DNA from: Symbiodinium natans
Lineage: Eukaryota; Sar; Dinophyceae; Suessiales; Symbiodiniaceae
Length of the DNA: 64,000 nt
Assembly: GCA_905221605.1 (NCBI GenBank)
Contig: CAJNDS010002506.1
Span: 109,501-173,500 of the forward strand
Reading direction: 5' to 3'
This document shows positions 8,812 to 17,655 of this stretch, piece by piece. Made by a program: the position numbers and the translations under genes. Numbering within the stretch: position 1 is the first letter of the stretch; each line of letters starts with the position of its first letter. Below the pieces are notes generated by a model. It saw nothing but the letters and a program-made list of their open reading frames with translations. It did no database searches and had not been told where the DNA came from.

Positions 8812-9525
8812 ATGGCTTACGATGCACTGGGGTTTCGTGCGCGCGCTGTGCACACTGAGAGGACCCTCATGGCTGCAGCAGCCTATATGGACTGGAGTGC
8901 GGAGTTGCGCCGCCTCCATGACCTTTGTCAAGGCAGGGACGTCTTGCATCATTGGTGCCAGGCCTGTGAGATTCAGCATTTCCCACCGCATTTTGACAGG
9001 ATTCCTGAGTTGCCAGGAGTTCAGCCACCGGTCCGAGTCGCAGCCTGCACTGCTCAGGACTGTCGATGCTGCCAAGAAGGCCAGGACGGGTTCCAATTTC
9101 CATGGATTGGTGCTTACCCTCGGCAAGCCGTACTTGTCCAGGCGGGTGTTGACCCGAGGCAGGTGTGGGCTCAAGTTAACGTTTCCCATGAGCTGCTTTC
9201 TGAGGATGAGGTGTTGGAGGACCATGAGCGCTTGGCCACAGCTGAGGACCTTCGGCGAGTGTGGCGCCTTTGGCAGCAGGGCAATAGGCGTTGGAGGGAG
9301 CCGGCCTACGAGCCTGTTGCCAGTCGTGACACAGAGATCTTGGATCCCGTGGCCAGAGCCAGCCGCACCTTGTGGATATGGCTCGGCAGTCTCGAGGCAG
9401 GAGTCCGACCCCTTTACCCACCGTGCACAGTGTGCGGCTGTCCAGCTATCTTGGTGTGCGGGGCCTGCCGGTGCCGTGTGTGCCAAGAGTGCAGTCGGAC
9501 ATGCCCCAACTGTCATGCTGAGTAG
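8812..9525 (+). CDS. Small cysteine-rich Zn-finger protein
   Basis: ATG at 8812 gives 237 residues. The C-terminal 35 residues hold closely spaced cysteines in CxxC pairs (CTVCG, CGACRCRVCQEC, CPNC), resembling a RING-like or zinc-ribbon fold; an additional CxxC pair occurs mid-protein (DCRCC). The centre is acidic and helical. It could bind nucleic acid or act in ubiquitin-like transfer; neither is proven. The end overlaps the next ORF: ATG at 9515 lies 11 bases before the end of the TAG at 9523-9525. A competing frame across 8795-9514 is open but its composition is that of a shadow. Confidence 0.65.
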   Translation: MAYDALGFRARAVHTERTLMAAAAYMDWSAELRRLHDLCQGRDVLHHWCQACEIQHFPPHFDRIPELPGVQPPVRVAACTAQDCRCCQEGQDGFQFPWIGAYPRQAVLVQAGVDPRQVWAQVNVSHELLSEDEVLEDHERLATAEDLRRVWRLWQQGNRRWREPAYEPVASRDTEILDPVARASRTLWIWLGSLEAGVRPLYPPCTVCGCPAILVCGACRCRVCQECSRTCPNCHAE

Positions 9526-12418
9526 GCTGGCCCTGGCGCTCTTGGGGGCAGGTTGCTTGCTGCCGGCCTCCAGCCCAGTGCAGTCTATGGAGGAGCTTGC
9601 AGGCCAGGAGGCATTGGTAGGCGGCGGGCCGGAGGCGACGGCGGCCCGTGTGGCCCGGTGGAGGGCAAGGGTCGGAGCGCAGGCCGAGGAGGACTTTGCC
9701 TTCGCGTTCTACAGTTTTGACAATGCCCTGCAGGTGGCGGGGCCGGAGGTGGCAGCTTCTTGGCAGGAAGTACGCGGTCGTCTGCGTGATGCCTCGGGGT
9801 TGGCTCTGGTCCATGCTGCGGCTGAGGCTGGTGCTCAAGTGAGTTCCCCTTCACGCCCTCCATTGCCCAGACGTTATAAGCCCGTCCCGCCAGGAGGGCG
9901 GATCAAGCAGCAGGCTGCGGTGCCCAAGGCCAAGGACGGCATCACTGAGGCTATGATCCGAGAGCTCACGGACCTCCTGGTGGACGCACACTGCCGCCGC
10001 CCGAAGGGGGAGTTGACCTCCGAAAGGCAGCGGGAGTGGGAGGCCTCTGTCCATCGTCTGGTGGTGACCCAGGCGAGTCACACGGAGCCGGTGACTTTCC
10101 GCAATGTGATTCGTACATTGAGGGAGCTCTATCATTTCCAGGTCCTTCGAGGGCGTCTTCAAGGTTTGGAGGAGGTCGAGCCGGTCGATGTTGATACTTT
10201 TCTCCATGAGGGCACGAAGGCGCCAAGCAGGAGCTTGCAGGCGCTTAGGTGGGCCAACAAGAATGCAACATTGCAGTGGCTCATTCCGGAGCTGCGATTG
10301 GCCAAGCAGCCCCAGGCTGGTAAGAAGCAGCAGGCTTTAGGGGTGGAGCCCCCGCTTTTATCCCATCTGGAGGAGAGGATCGTGGCGCTTTGCAGGGCAG
10401 GCGACGCCAGGTGGACGGCGTTGTTGGGGCAATGGCTAGTAGGAGCGGGTGTTCTCCGGTACAAGCACCTACACCTGTCCACTGTGCTGAAAATCACTGC
10501 CTCTACGGTCCATTGCTACTGCACCCGTGGCAAGCAGGCCAAGCTGAGGTCCGGCTTTTACTGGTGCGTACCTGCACGCTTTTTGAACCAGTTTTCCTGG
10601 TCCACTGCGTGGAGGGAGTTGTATGCATCACTTCCCGCCGCTAGACGCAAGAACTGCGGATTGGCCTTTGACTTCCGAGGCAACAGCTGGTCCCGGCTGG
10701 AGTCGGTCCGAGCCACTCAGGACGAATTCCGTCGCGTGCTGGAGGAGCCCCAGCTGTTGACGAGCTATTCCTGGCGTCGCTTGGGGACGACTGTTGGGCT
10801 CTTGGCCAACTTCACAGTGCCCCAGCTCGCAGCCTTGGGGGACTGGGGTGATCGTATCGAGGACAGTCAGGCAAAGATGCCTATCCACTATGCAGGTTCC
10901 CGGTACGGCCTCAGTAGGTATTGCAAACACTATGCGTATGCAGTGGCGTCCCATTTGCGTGAGCATTTGTCCTGGGAGGCGATCCCACCGTCGGCAGTTG
11001 AGCTGGCGTGTGCGGCGGCCAAGGTGGAGGCCGAGACCGCCGTGGAAAGGGATAGTGTCGTTCTCTGGAGTTCTCCGTGCAGAGTAATGTATGACCAGAG
11101 GAGGCTCAAGCTGACTGCGTCGGCCAGGAATCGTCTCCGCCAAGCTTCCCGCGGTATGGCGTATCAGGCTATGGTGGTGATGCCGCCAGCTATCGCTGGA
11201 AAGCGCTGTGGTTCAGCCCTGCGGGATGGCACCCCGCTGTGTCCTCAGTTTAATATGGGCACCTGCGTCAATGGTGACACGTGCGCAGTGGTTCACAGGT
11301 GCTCCGCGGCACAGAAGTCTGGGCGAATCTGCGGGGGGTATCACTCAGCTTTGGAATGCCGTAATCCAAAGACGGAACGCGTCCAGATCCAGCTTGTGCC
11401 AGCAGCCAAGCCCGGGCGAAAGCGACCCCGGCGGGAGGCTGAAGGGATGGCCCCGTCGAGGCGAGGTCAGGCACGGTCCTCTTGGGATCGGAATGCAGCT
11501 CCCGCAGCCGGGGAAGGTGCTCCCCATGATCTGGTCGAGGTCGTTGAGGTTGAGGACGAGCCCGTGCTTGAAGATGGCGAAGGGGTCGGACACGGGGAAG
11601 GCGCTCCTGGAGTGGCGTTGGCTTTGGCTGTGGAGCCAAATGGGCCGGCAGACCCCCCAGGTGTAGAAGTGGCGGCGGCAGCAGCGCCTTCCATATTTGA
11701 CCAGCTTGCAGGGCGCAGAGCCGTGCAACGACCTTCTGAGGTCTACAAGCTCAGGTCCGGCGGCAAGATCATCCTTTCTGGACTTCCACTCGAACAGTTC
11801 CGCCACCTTTACCCGGACACGGCCTTGCAGGTGTGCTGCCTTGGCCAAACGCCTGAGTCCCGCAAAGGTATTAGTTTGGCAGGCGCCCGCGTCTATGTTG
11901 TCGACTTGACCGAGCTGTCCGAGTCGGCCAAAAAGTGGACCGACCTGTTCACCGCCATTTGCCGGACGCTATGGGCCGGGGACGTGGTGGTGATCCATTG
12001 CATGGCTGGTCGGCATCGGGCTGCGTTGTTGACATGTTTGCAGTTGGCGCTGATGAGAGACCAAACTTTGGAGGCCGCAGAAGCGGATCTTCTTCGGCGC
12101 CGGTCTGTAGAGCTCAACCAGGTGCGCCGGTATGACGGTGGAAACTGGGCATGGGCCCAGCGTGCCTTGCAGAGCACTCGGTTGCCTGCGTGCTTCCCTG
12201 TGCCCAGTGGCTACACCGCATCGGACAGCTCAAACTTACATCTGCGCCTGCCCAATGGCATCACCTTGTGCAAGCATGCCCAGAGCCCGGAGAGGGCCGT
12301 GGGCCGGCTCCGCAATGCGCGCTTCACGGAGGACCGCAGGGAGGCAGTGGCGTGGGGACGCGCGCCCTGTGAGACCTGCTTTGCCCGTGCTTCTGCAAGG
12401 TGGTGGCCAGTCATCTGA
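9515..12418 (+). CDS. Tyrosine recombinase - CCCH zinc finger - dual-specificity phosphatase fusion
   Basis: This is a 967-aa protein starting at ATG 9515, which overlaps the stop of the preceding ORF; upstream codons in this frame look non-coding. Residues ~215-470 form a tyrosine-recombinase-like core: box I Arg315 (VLRYKHL), strand lysine Lys340 (RGKQ), box II Ser419/Arg422 (SWRR), Trp444 (GDW) and nucleophile Tyr459 (IHYAG). A CCCH finger follows (Cys576-x7-Cys584-x5-Cys590-x3-His594). After a Gly/Ala/Val/Glu-rich linker, residues ~740-880 form a phosphatase domain with the signature HCMAGRHR (Cys829, Arg835). The recombinase would cut and join element DNA; the finger may bind RNA or DNA; the phosphatase role is unclear (protein or RNA 5'-phosphate). 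This domain order is not one I know from a named family. Recombinase and phosphatase signatures are both complete by eye. Confidence 0.8.
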   Translation: MLSRLALALLGAGCLLPASSPVQSMEELAGQEALVGGGPEATAARVARWRARVGAQAEEDFAFAFYSFDNALQVAGPEVAASWQEVRGRLRDASGLALVHAAAEAGAQVSSPSRPPLPRRYKPVPPGGRIKQQAAVPKAKDGITEAMIRELTDLLVDAHCRRPKGELTSERQREWEASVHRLVVTQASHTEPVTFRNVIRTLRELYHFQVLRGRLQGLEEVEPVDVDTFLHEGTKAPSRSLQALRWANKNATLQWLIPELRLAKQPQAGKKQQALGVEPPLLSHLEERIVALCRAGDARWTALLGQWLVGAGVLRYKHLHLSTVLKITASTVHCYCTRGKQAKLRSGFYWCVPARFLNQFSWSTAWRELYASLPAARRKNCGLAFDFRGNSWSRLESVRATQDEFRRVLEEPQLLTSYSWRRLGTTVGLLANFTVPQLAALGDWGDRIEDSQAKMPIHYAGSRYGLSRYCKHYAYAVASHLREHLSWEAIPPSAVELACAAAKVEAETAVERDSVVLWSSPCRVMYDQRRLKLTASARNRLRQASRGMAYQAMVVMPPAIAGKRCGSALRDGTPLCPQFNMGTCVNGDTCAVVHRCSAAQKSGRICGGYHSALECRNPKTERVQIQLVPAAKPGRKRPRREAEGMAPSRRGQARSSWDRNAAPAAGEGAPHDLVEVVEVEDEPVLEDGEGVGHGEGAPGVALALAVEPNGPADPPGVEVAAAAAPSIFDQLAGRRAVQRPSEVYKLRSGGKIILSGLPLEQFRHLYPDTALQVCCLGQTPESRKGISLAGARVYVVDLTELSESAKKWTDLFTAICRTLWAGDVVVIHCMAGRHRAALLTCLQLALMRDQTLEAAEADLLRRRSVELNQVRRYDGGNWAWAQRALQSTRLPACFPVPSGYTASDSSNLHLRLPNGITLCKHAQSPERAVGRLRNARFTEDRREAVAWGRAPCETCFARASARWWPVI

Positions 12419-12776
12419 ATGCGGGAGTAGCCCCGGTTTTTCACCCAAGCCCACGCTGCGACCTTCCAATGTACATTTGGTCGCCTTGAAATCTAGGCTG
12501 TCGTCCACGTACTAGCATTTCCGACTTCCTTAAATCGTGGCCGTCTAGTTTCCGAGTCAGCAGCCAGCATTCGCATAAGGAAACAGTCGATCTGCATGTA
12601 AGGTGGGAGTTGTGCCCGCTCGGTGCTTCGCTGTTTGCAAGAGCATGCTGACCCTCCTTCCCTCCCCCCGACCCAAGATTAGACGGGAAAAACCTAATCT
12701 CGCAGCTTGGAGGCTGAGTCGGTGACCCTGGTGTTGCCCAGGGAGGTGCCGCTGTGTGACTTTGGCTGTTGAGCCC
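12419..12776 (+). other. Non-coding gap between element ORFs
   Basis: This is the largest gap between ORFs of the element. It holds no open frame of note and has a C-rich stretch around 12651-12672. It could carry a separate promoter or trans-splice site for the two downstream ORFs; nothing specific is visible. Confidence 0.3.
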
Positions 12777-13744
12777 ATGGCGTCTGTTGCCCTGGTGCCG
12801 AGGGCTGAACAAGACATCAAGGCCGCGTTGGGTGTCCTCGCCTTGAATTTTGACCTGAAGGACAAAGTTGTGGAGGAGCTGCTTAAGGTAGGAGTCCGCA
12901 ACCTGGAGGAATTCCGGTTCTTATTCGAGGATGAGGCCAAGGTGGGTGCTTTCATAAGCAAGTTAAACTTGGGGGATGAGGCCACCATCCAGACAGCCAG
13001 GCTTCGAAGGGCTTGGACAGCTACGCGTGTCTACTTTTCGCAGGTGGAACAGGACAGGTCAAAAGTGGCCCTGGCTGACTTGGACTCTCTCCTTGAAGAA
13101 TCCGAGCTTCGGGATGCGAAGCAGGCATTCTGGCGACGTTACCGCCTGAGGTTCCCGGCTGAAGTCCATCCTAGTGACGCAGTGGTTTCTAGGGTGTCAC
13201 GTGAACTCTCCAAGCGTATGCTCTGCCTCTTCAATGTGTGGAAGGTGCGCTCCTTGCAGTTCCAGCTTGGCACCACCCAGAAGAGACGTAAGCTGGGCGA
13301 CGGTTTGTTCACTGAGGAAGCTGAGACGGAGGAGGTCTACACCGCAGATTGCGAGACCTACCTCAGCAAGCTTCACACCCTCCTCATTGCGTACGCGCTG
13401 GCAGGGGTTCAGCCGATCCCAGGAGTGCCTGACGCATCTAAGGAGTTGACCTTGGGTGCCAACTCGACCGAGTTTGTCGAGGTCCCCTTTGACATCATGT
13501 TGCAGTACTATTTTCGGGCCAGGAAGGCCGCCTTAGCTTTGCCAATGGACAAGCGCTTGTATCCGTCAGAGTCGGAGATGGTGTCGCCATCGACTGACGG
13601 ACAGCAGATTCCTGCTGTTTTACCAAAGCACATCCTGAAGTGTTCAGGTTCTATGAGACAGGAGACCAGAGGGTTCGGCAGAACAGAAAAGAGTGGGCGC
13701 TGGGCAGAGCGATGTTTCAATCCTTGGGGATAGCATGTGAATGA
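12777..13744 (+). CDS. Unknown helical protein with a 3' frameshift
   Basis: The first ATG is at 12777 (ccATGG context). The first ~100 residues are acidic and helical with a SAM/helix-hairpin-like look (VVEELLKVGVRNLEEF); the rest is charged and includes a basic stretch (QKRRKLG). The frame as read ends at TAG 13731-13733, but from the AAA run at 13624-13626 the -1 frame carries more protein-like sequence (AHPEVFRFYETGDQ, then ALGRAMFQSLGIACE) and ends at TGA 13742-13744. I therefore extend the gene to 13744 and read one missing A. That stop overlaps the ATG of the next ORF as ATGA. Function is unknown; a DNA-binding accessory protein is only a guess. Confidence 0.6.
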
Positions 13745-15078
13745 TCAATGCCAGTTTTCCTGCAATGCTCAGCTACGCTGACCCAGATTATTGGCTGGGT
13801 GCACTTCTGCTCGCATTCGAGTCCCACCAAAAAGGTCCCCTGGAGCGTACGGCAGGGCTGCCCATTGTTCTTGGTTTTCCTGAATCTGACAATAAAATTA
13901 CTGACCTGCAGATCAATGTGCCGCCTGCAGCCATGGTGGCCTTCTTGGCTGGCCGCGCTTATCGGTGTCCCACGTGCCCTGCTACCAAATATGTGATGGA
14001 CGCGCACAGTGGACTGCCACAAGTCACTGGCCAAGCCTCCCAAGAAGCCTTGCAGGCATGGGCCGCAGCTGCTAAGCACACGGACGTGGAAACGGCCAGG
14101 CTTGCCCAGCCCAGCCTGAATACGTTCCTAGGCATCACGCTGCAGGGCACACAGACACTTGGGCAAAGGCACTATCAAGAATTTAGGCCGGACCTCCCCC
14201 CTGCCCATTTCCTTGACGCCATCCGGCTTGCTCTTGCGGCCTCGGTGGCCAACCAAAACATTGAGCATTTTTGGTCAGTTTTTAACTTGGAATGGCCTGA
14301 CACTTCTCACAGAATGGCTGTTTTCCTACGGCGAGTGTTGCCCCTAGAGTGCTTGCTCTCCTCGCCCTGTGCTGCGCCTGTGGAAGCGAACACTGCAGCA
14401 ACCTCGCCGGAGGTCGTCAGCATCTCTTCCGAAACTAACGAAGGCTCTCCCTGCCCGATGGATGACATGTCAGACGCGGAGGACGAACCCGAGGCACAGG
14501 TGAATGATTGGCGCTTCTCGGAGCTGCGAACCACTGACCTTGCAGCTTTGCGAGAAGTGGATGTCTCCGCCCCTTTCCGGCTGCCAGTCATCTTTGATGC
14601 GCATTGGAAAGGGATCAGCACCACACCCACCAAGCATGGGCCCCAACGTCCCCAAAATGCGTGGTATGACGCAGCCACTGCTCATTGGGCTGCCATTAAG
14701 GGGCTCATGCGAGCCAAACATCCAACCAAGCAGCGCCTCAACAGCTTCTGGTTTAGGATGTACTGCCATGGCACCCCCAAGGACCCTGATCCTTCGGCCC
14801 TGCGTACTGCTGTTACCTCCTTCCCCTTTCAGTATAAGGACGAAGGTGTTGTGCAGTACAGGCAAATCCAGGAAGCTGTCCGGGTGATGTGGCACGCGGC
14901 CCAAACCTCAATGACAAGATACATGCGTATCCCCATTCCGGACGGCATCCCTGAGTGGGGGGTTGATGAGCAAGAGCTGCCTCCAATGCAGGTCATGCCC
15001 AGCCGAGGGAGGCGTTCCCATACTCCCGGCGTCCGGACTGGGATGGCTCCTGGCAATAGCCAGCAAACTGTCATCTGA
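13741..15078 (+). CDS. Unknown element protein with conserved HW-x-A-x-KGL / RAKHPTKQ region
   Basis: This is a 445-aa ORF whose ATG overlaps the preceding stop (ATGA). The N-terminal half is globular and contains a CPTC pair (around residues 77-80); the middle is acidic Ser/Glu-rich; the C-terminal third has the motif KGLMRAKHPTKQRLN (around 14698-14742). The same motif occurs in a decayed minus-strand copy near 18962-19037 with different synonymous codons, so the protein region was under selection in a repeated family. No enzyme motif is recognised. It is the last ORF before the non-coding tail. Confidence 0.65.
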   Translation: MINASFPAMLSYADPDYWLGALLLAFESHQKGPLERTAGLPIVLGFPESDNKITDLQINVPPAAMVAFLAGRAYRCPTCPATKYVMDAHSGLPQVTGQASQEALQAWAAAAKHTDVETARLAQPSLNTFLGITLQGTQTLGQRHYQEFRPDLPPAHFLDAIRLALAASVANQNIEHFWSVFNLEWPDTSHRMAVFLRRVLPLECLLSSPCAAPVEANTAATSPEVVSISSETNEGSPCPMDDMSDAEDEPEAQVNDWRFSELRTTDLAALREVDVSAPFRLPVIFDAHWKGISTTPTKHGPQRPQNAWYDAATAHWAAIKGLMRAKHPTKQRLNSFWFRMYCHGTPKDPDPSALRTAVTSFPFQYKDEGVVQYRQIQEAVRVMWHAAQTSMTRYMRIPIPDGIPEWGVDEQELPPMQVMPSRGRRSHTPGVRTGMAPGNSQQTVI

Positions 15079-15140
15079 GGGCTCCTACTGACGCCATGCG
15101 AACGCACCATTGCGTCCTTTCATGGCATGCTGCCTAGCGT

Positions 15141-15158
15141 GATGTGAGCCCTCACATC
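15141..15158. repeat. Perfect palindrome, copy 1
   Basis: GATGTGAG-CC-CTCACATC is an 8-bp inverted repeat with a 2-base centre, followed by TCCTCACCGA. Confidence 0.7.
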
Positions 15159-15794
15159 TCCTCACCGATACATGCCGCAAGACTACCTCGGGATACTCTT
15201 GGTTTGGCAACCCTCTCGTGGTCTATGCCACGGATTGGATCGTGCTTGTCTTTTGTGTGCTTACAGCTTGCAGCTGTGAACACCCTTCTGGGTCGGCCCC
15301 GCGGTGTGCCTGTGGGAACGGGGGGCCTTTCTTTCGTGGTTGCTCCACTGGCCATCTGCCACGGACTACCCTGGACCGGTCCTGCCTGGATGTTCCAGCT
15401 TTGTCATCGGTAAAACGGCCAATCTTCCTTTCCTCTGCCCCCTCTAGGTGGGCAGGTTGCCCGCTTCTATGTGCTACGACCGTGTGTGAACCCCTCGGAC
15501 TTGAGTGTTGACCATCTCTCGTCTGGACGGTGACACCCCCATGTCGTACAACGGCGTCATGCCAATTGGGAGAGACCAGCTAGGGGATGCTGCTTCTGGG
15601 CTGTGGACACTTCTACGCGGAGATCAGATTTCCACTTCCCTGGCAATGTGCCATCGAGCAACCTGGCCTACACGAGAGCCATTCTCGCCTGTGCTTGGGT
15701 TGCTGCGGGGTTCCCTGCCTGCTTGGGTGCATATCTCTGCTTGCGTCAAAGCAGCCATACATGACTACCTCCCCATCGGTAGGTGGCCAAGCGT

Positions 15795-15812
15795 GATGTG
15801 AGCCCTCACATC
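15795..15812. repeat. Perfect palindrome, copy 2
   Basis: This is identical to the copy at 15141-15158, flanked by the same AGCGT upstream and TCCTCGCCGA downstream. Confidence 0.7.
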
Positions 15813-16035
15813 TCCTCGCCGACGTCTGTCGGTTTGGGCATGGAGGGTCTGATTCTGGTTATTGAACCCTCGACCCTCACCGGCCAAGGAGATAGTTGCT
15901 TGGCCTTGAGTGCGAAGTTTCGACTGGGGGACTCTCCCGCTTCCTGCGGGGCAGGTGGGGTCCCCGCCTGCTTGGGTTTGCCTGCTTTGGCCGTCGGACG
16001 AGACTCTTGTGAGTCAAAAGAACGTTGCGCCTTAT

Positions 16036-17219
16036 GCTCGGAGAGGCTCCACTGGCTGACCACCATGGAGTGCTCTGGGCTGGTCCTACCCTTTGTTCTT
16101 GCCGTTAAGTCCCCGCTGGCTGACCACCATGGGGCAACTTTATACTTCGGATCAAGAAGGTTGACACCTGCAACGTCCCGTGCCAAGGCACGACTATGCC
16201 CCACCTGTGATGGCGGACTTGTGAACCTTCTCGTGAACGGCCTTGGCTGGTGCTGAATGTAGTCGCATCGGTGGCTGCATGATGGTGGTTTTGTGAATCT
16301 GGCAACGTCGCCTTTTGCGACGCACCTGCGCACTCGGTGCTACATGTGCGCTCCCGGCCTCTTCGACGATTTCGAGTACTGAGTGCACAGGGTGACCTAG
16401 CAGTTCGGCGCGCTGGCTGTGGACACTTCTACGTGGAGATTATGCACCCGCTGACTAGGCAGGGAGCCATTCCCCACTTGTAGAACAACCTGGCCCTCTT
16501 GAGACTCTAGAGGGTCACCCTCGTCTGAGCTTGGCCTGCGGCAGGGCAAGTGGGCTCCCCGCCCGCGTGGATGTTACCTGAAGGCTCTGATTGGATCAAA
16601 GTAGTAATACCATGGAGATCCTTGCACTTCGGCACCAATGTGATGTGAGCCCTCCCATCTCCTTACCGACGTGCCTCGCGGGTTTGGGTTTGGAGGGACC
16701 TGATGCGTGCCGACGCGCAGGCCAGCGCCAAGGTTGCGTGGCCTTGTGTGAGATGCCTGGACTGGGAGGTTCCTCGTTGTCATTATGAACCCTGTGGCGT
16801 TAAGGGTTTGGTAACTCGCTGTGGACTCTCCCAGTGGAATCGGTAGCTGCAGCTACTCTCGCCCCCCCTCTGACCGTGCGCGGGCACCTCTCTGGGTGGG
16901 CACTTGTACGCCAGGTTGACTGGAGAACCCTGTGCTCGGAGCTACTCCACTGGCTGACCACCATGGAGTGCCCTGGGCCGGTCCTGCTTTGATTGTTCTT
17001 GCTGTCAAGTCCCCACTGGCTGACCTCCATGGGGCATATGCCCCCTGTGCCGGGTGCGGACACCTCTCTGGGTGGGCACTTGTACGCCAATGTGAATGGA
17101 GCACCCAGAGCTCGGAGCTACTCCACTGGCTGACCACCATGGAGTGCCCTGGGCCGGTCTTGCCTTGATTGTTCTTGCTGTTAAGTCCCCACTGGCTGAC
17201 CACCATGGGGCATATGCAC
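16036..17219 (+). repeat. Three dispersed/tandem ~105-bp units with CACTGGCTGACCACCATGG
   Basis: Units at about 16036-16137, 16935-17042 and 17112-17219 each contain two copies of CTGGCTGACCACCATGG about 65 bp apart, separated by a conserved GCCGGTCCTG...TTGTTCTTGC segment. The last two units are 177 bp apart and share an extra CACCTCTCTGGGTGGGCAC block (about 16885 and 17065). Confidence 0.75.
16642..16659. repeat. Imperfect palindrome, copy 3
   Basis: This is the same motif with one mismatch in the right arm (CTCCCATC instead of CTCACATC), followed by TCCTTACCGA. Confidence 0.6.
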
Positions 17220-17644
17220 ATCTTTCATCCCCCCTAGGGAGTCTGACTTGCAACATCCTTTCGCCATTGAGTGTCGGTTGTCTGTCCTTGACAACGAGTA
17301 CGTGATCCGAACCTCTTCTGATGACCTCGGTTTGAATAACCGCTGTCGCACCAGTGGCTACATGATGGTGGTTTTGAGAATCTGGCAATGTCGCAATTTG
17401 CGATTCCCCCACAAGCTCTGTGCTTCCTTGTGAACCGGGACTTCATTGACGACTTCGAGTACTGAGTCCGTGGGGTATCTAGTAGTTCAGCGCGGTTGCT
17501 CGCTTTGTTTCTTTGGTGTTTGTTTGCTTGGTGGTTGCTTGGTGTGTCTGGCGGATTGTGTGCGCTGACTTTGTTTCACCCTTTACGTCGAGCCCAACAA
17601 GACCGGCCTACTGTGCTACTGATGTAGTAAAGAGGCGTCAGTCC

Positions 17645-17655
17645 AAAAAAAAAAA
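17645..17655 (+). other. A11 run, possible 3' end of the element
   Basis: Eleven A residues follow GTCC and mark the change from the element tail to a different sequence class. It could be the relic of a poly(A) tail or a simple homopolymer. Confidence 0.4.

Larger units (their letters stand above)
15079..17644 (+). other. Repeat-rich non-coding tail of the element
   Basis: No ORF here looks real. The region consists of diverged long tandem copies. A shared block (GATGTGAGCC-type palindrome plus CTCCTCRCCGA) recurs at 15141, 15795 and 16642. A second block beginning CTGTGGACACTTCTACG recurs at 15601 and 16416. A third (GGCTRCATGATGGTGGTTTTG through a GACGATTTCGAGTACTGAGT-like segment) recurs near 16270 and 17350. 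The spacing is about 0.65-1.1 kb. Such a tail could hold replication, packaging or 3'-end signals of the element. Confidence 0.6.
1..17655 (+). mobile_element. Large tyrosine-recombinase mobile element (left end outside window)
   Basis: All long frames from the left edge to 15078 lie on the plus strand, are almost contiguous and contain no obvious introns, unlike the exon-rich cellular genes further right. They include a UPF1-type helicase and a tyrosine recombinase, proteins typical of self-mobilising DNA. A non-coding tail of diverged tandem repeats follows, ending in A11 at 17645-17655. Frame changes next to short homopolymers indicate decay. No reverse transcriptase was found in this block, so a DIRS retrotransposon is not directly supported; a Crypton-like or other giant tyrosine-recombinase transposon fits better. 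The left boundary, target duplications and terminal repeats are not visible. A cluster of host genes or an integrated viral segment are alternatives. The block is a clear unit in the sequence; the mobile-element reading is inference. Confidence 0.6.

Noticed and set aside
8795-9514. 5' extension of the recombinase frame upstream of ATG 9515
   Set aside because: The overlapping 8812-9525 frame has a coherent protein with a Zn-finger; the 8795 frame looks like its shadow.
8419-9516. 365-codon minus-strand frame
   Set aside because: It is antisense to two plus-strand ORFs and has no motif; it is a shadow of biased codon use.
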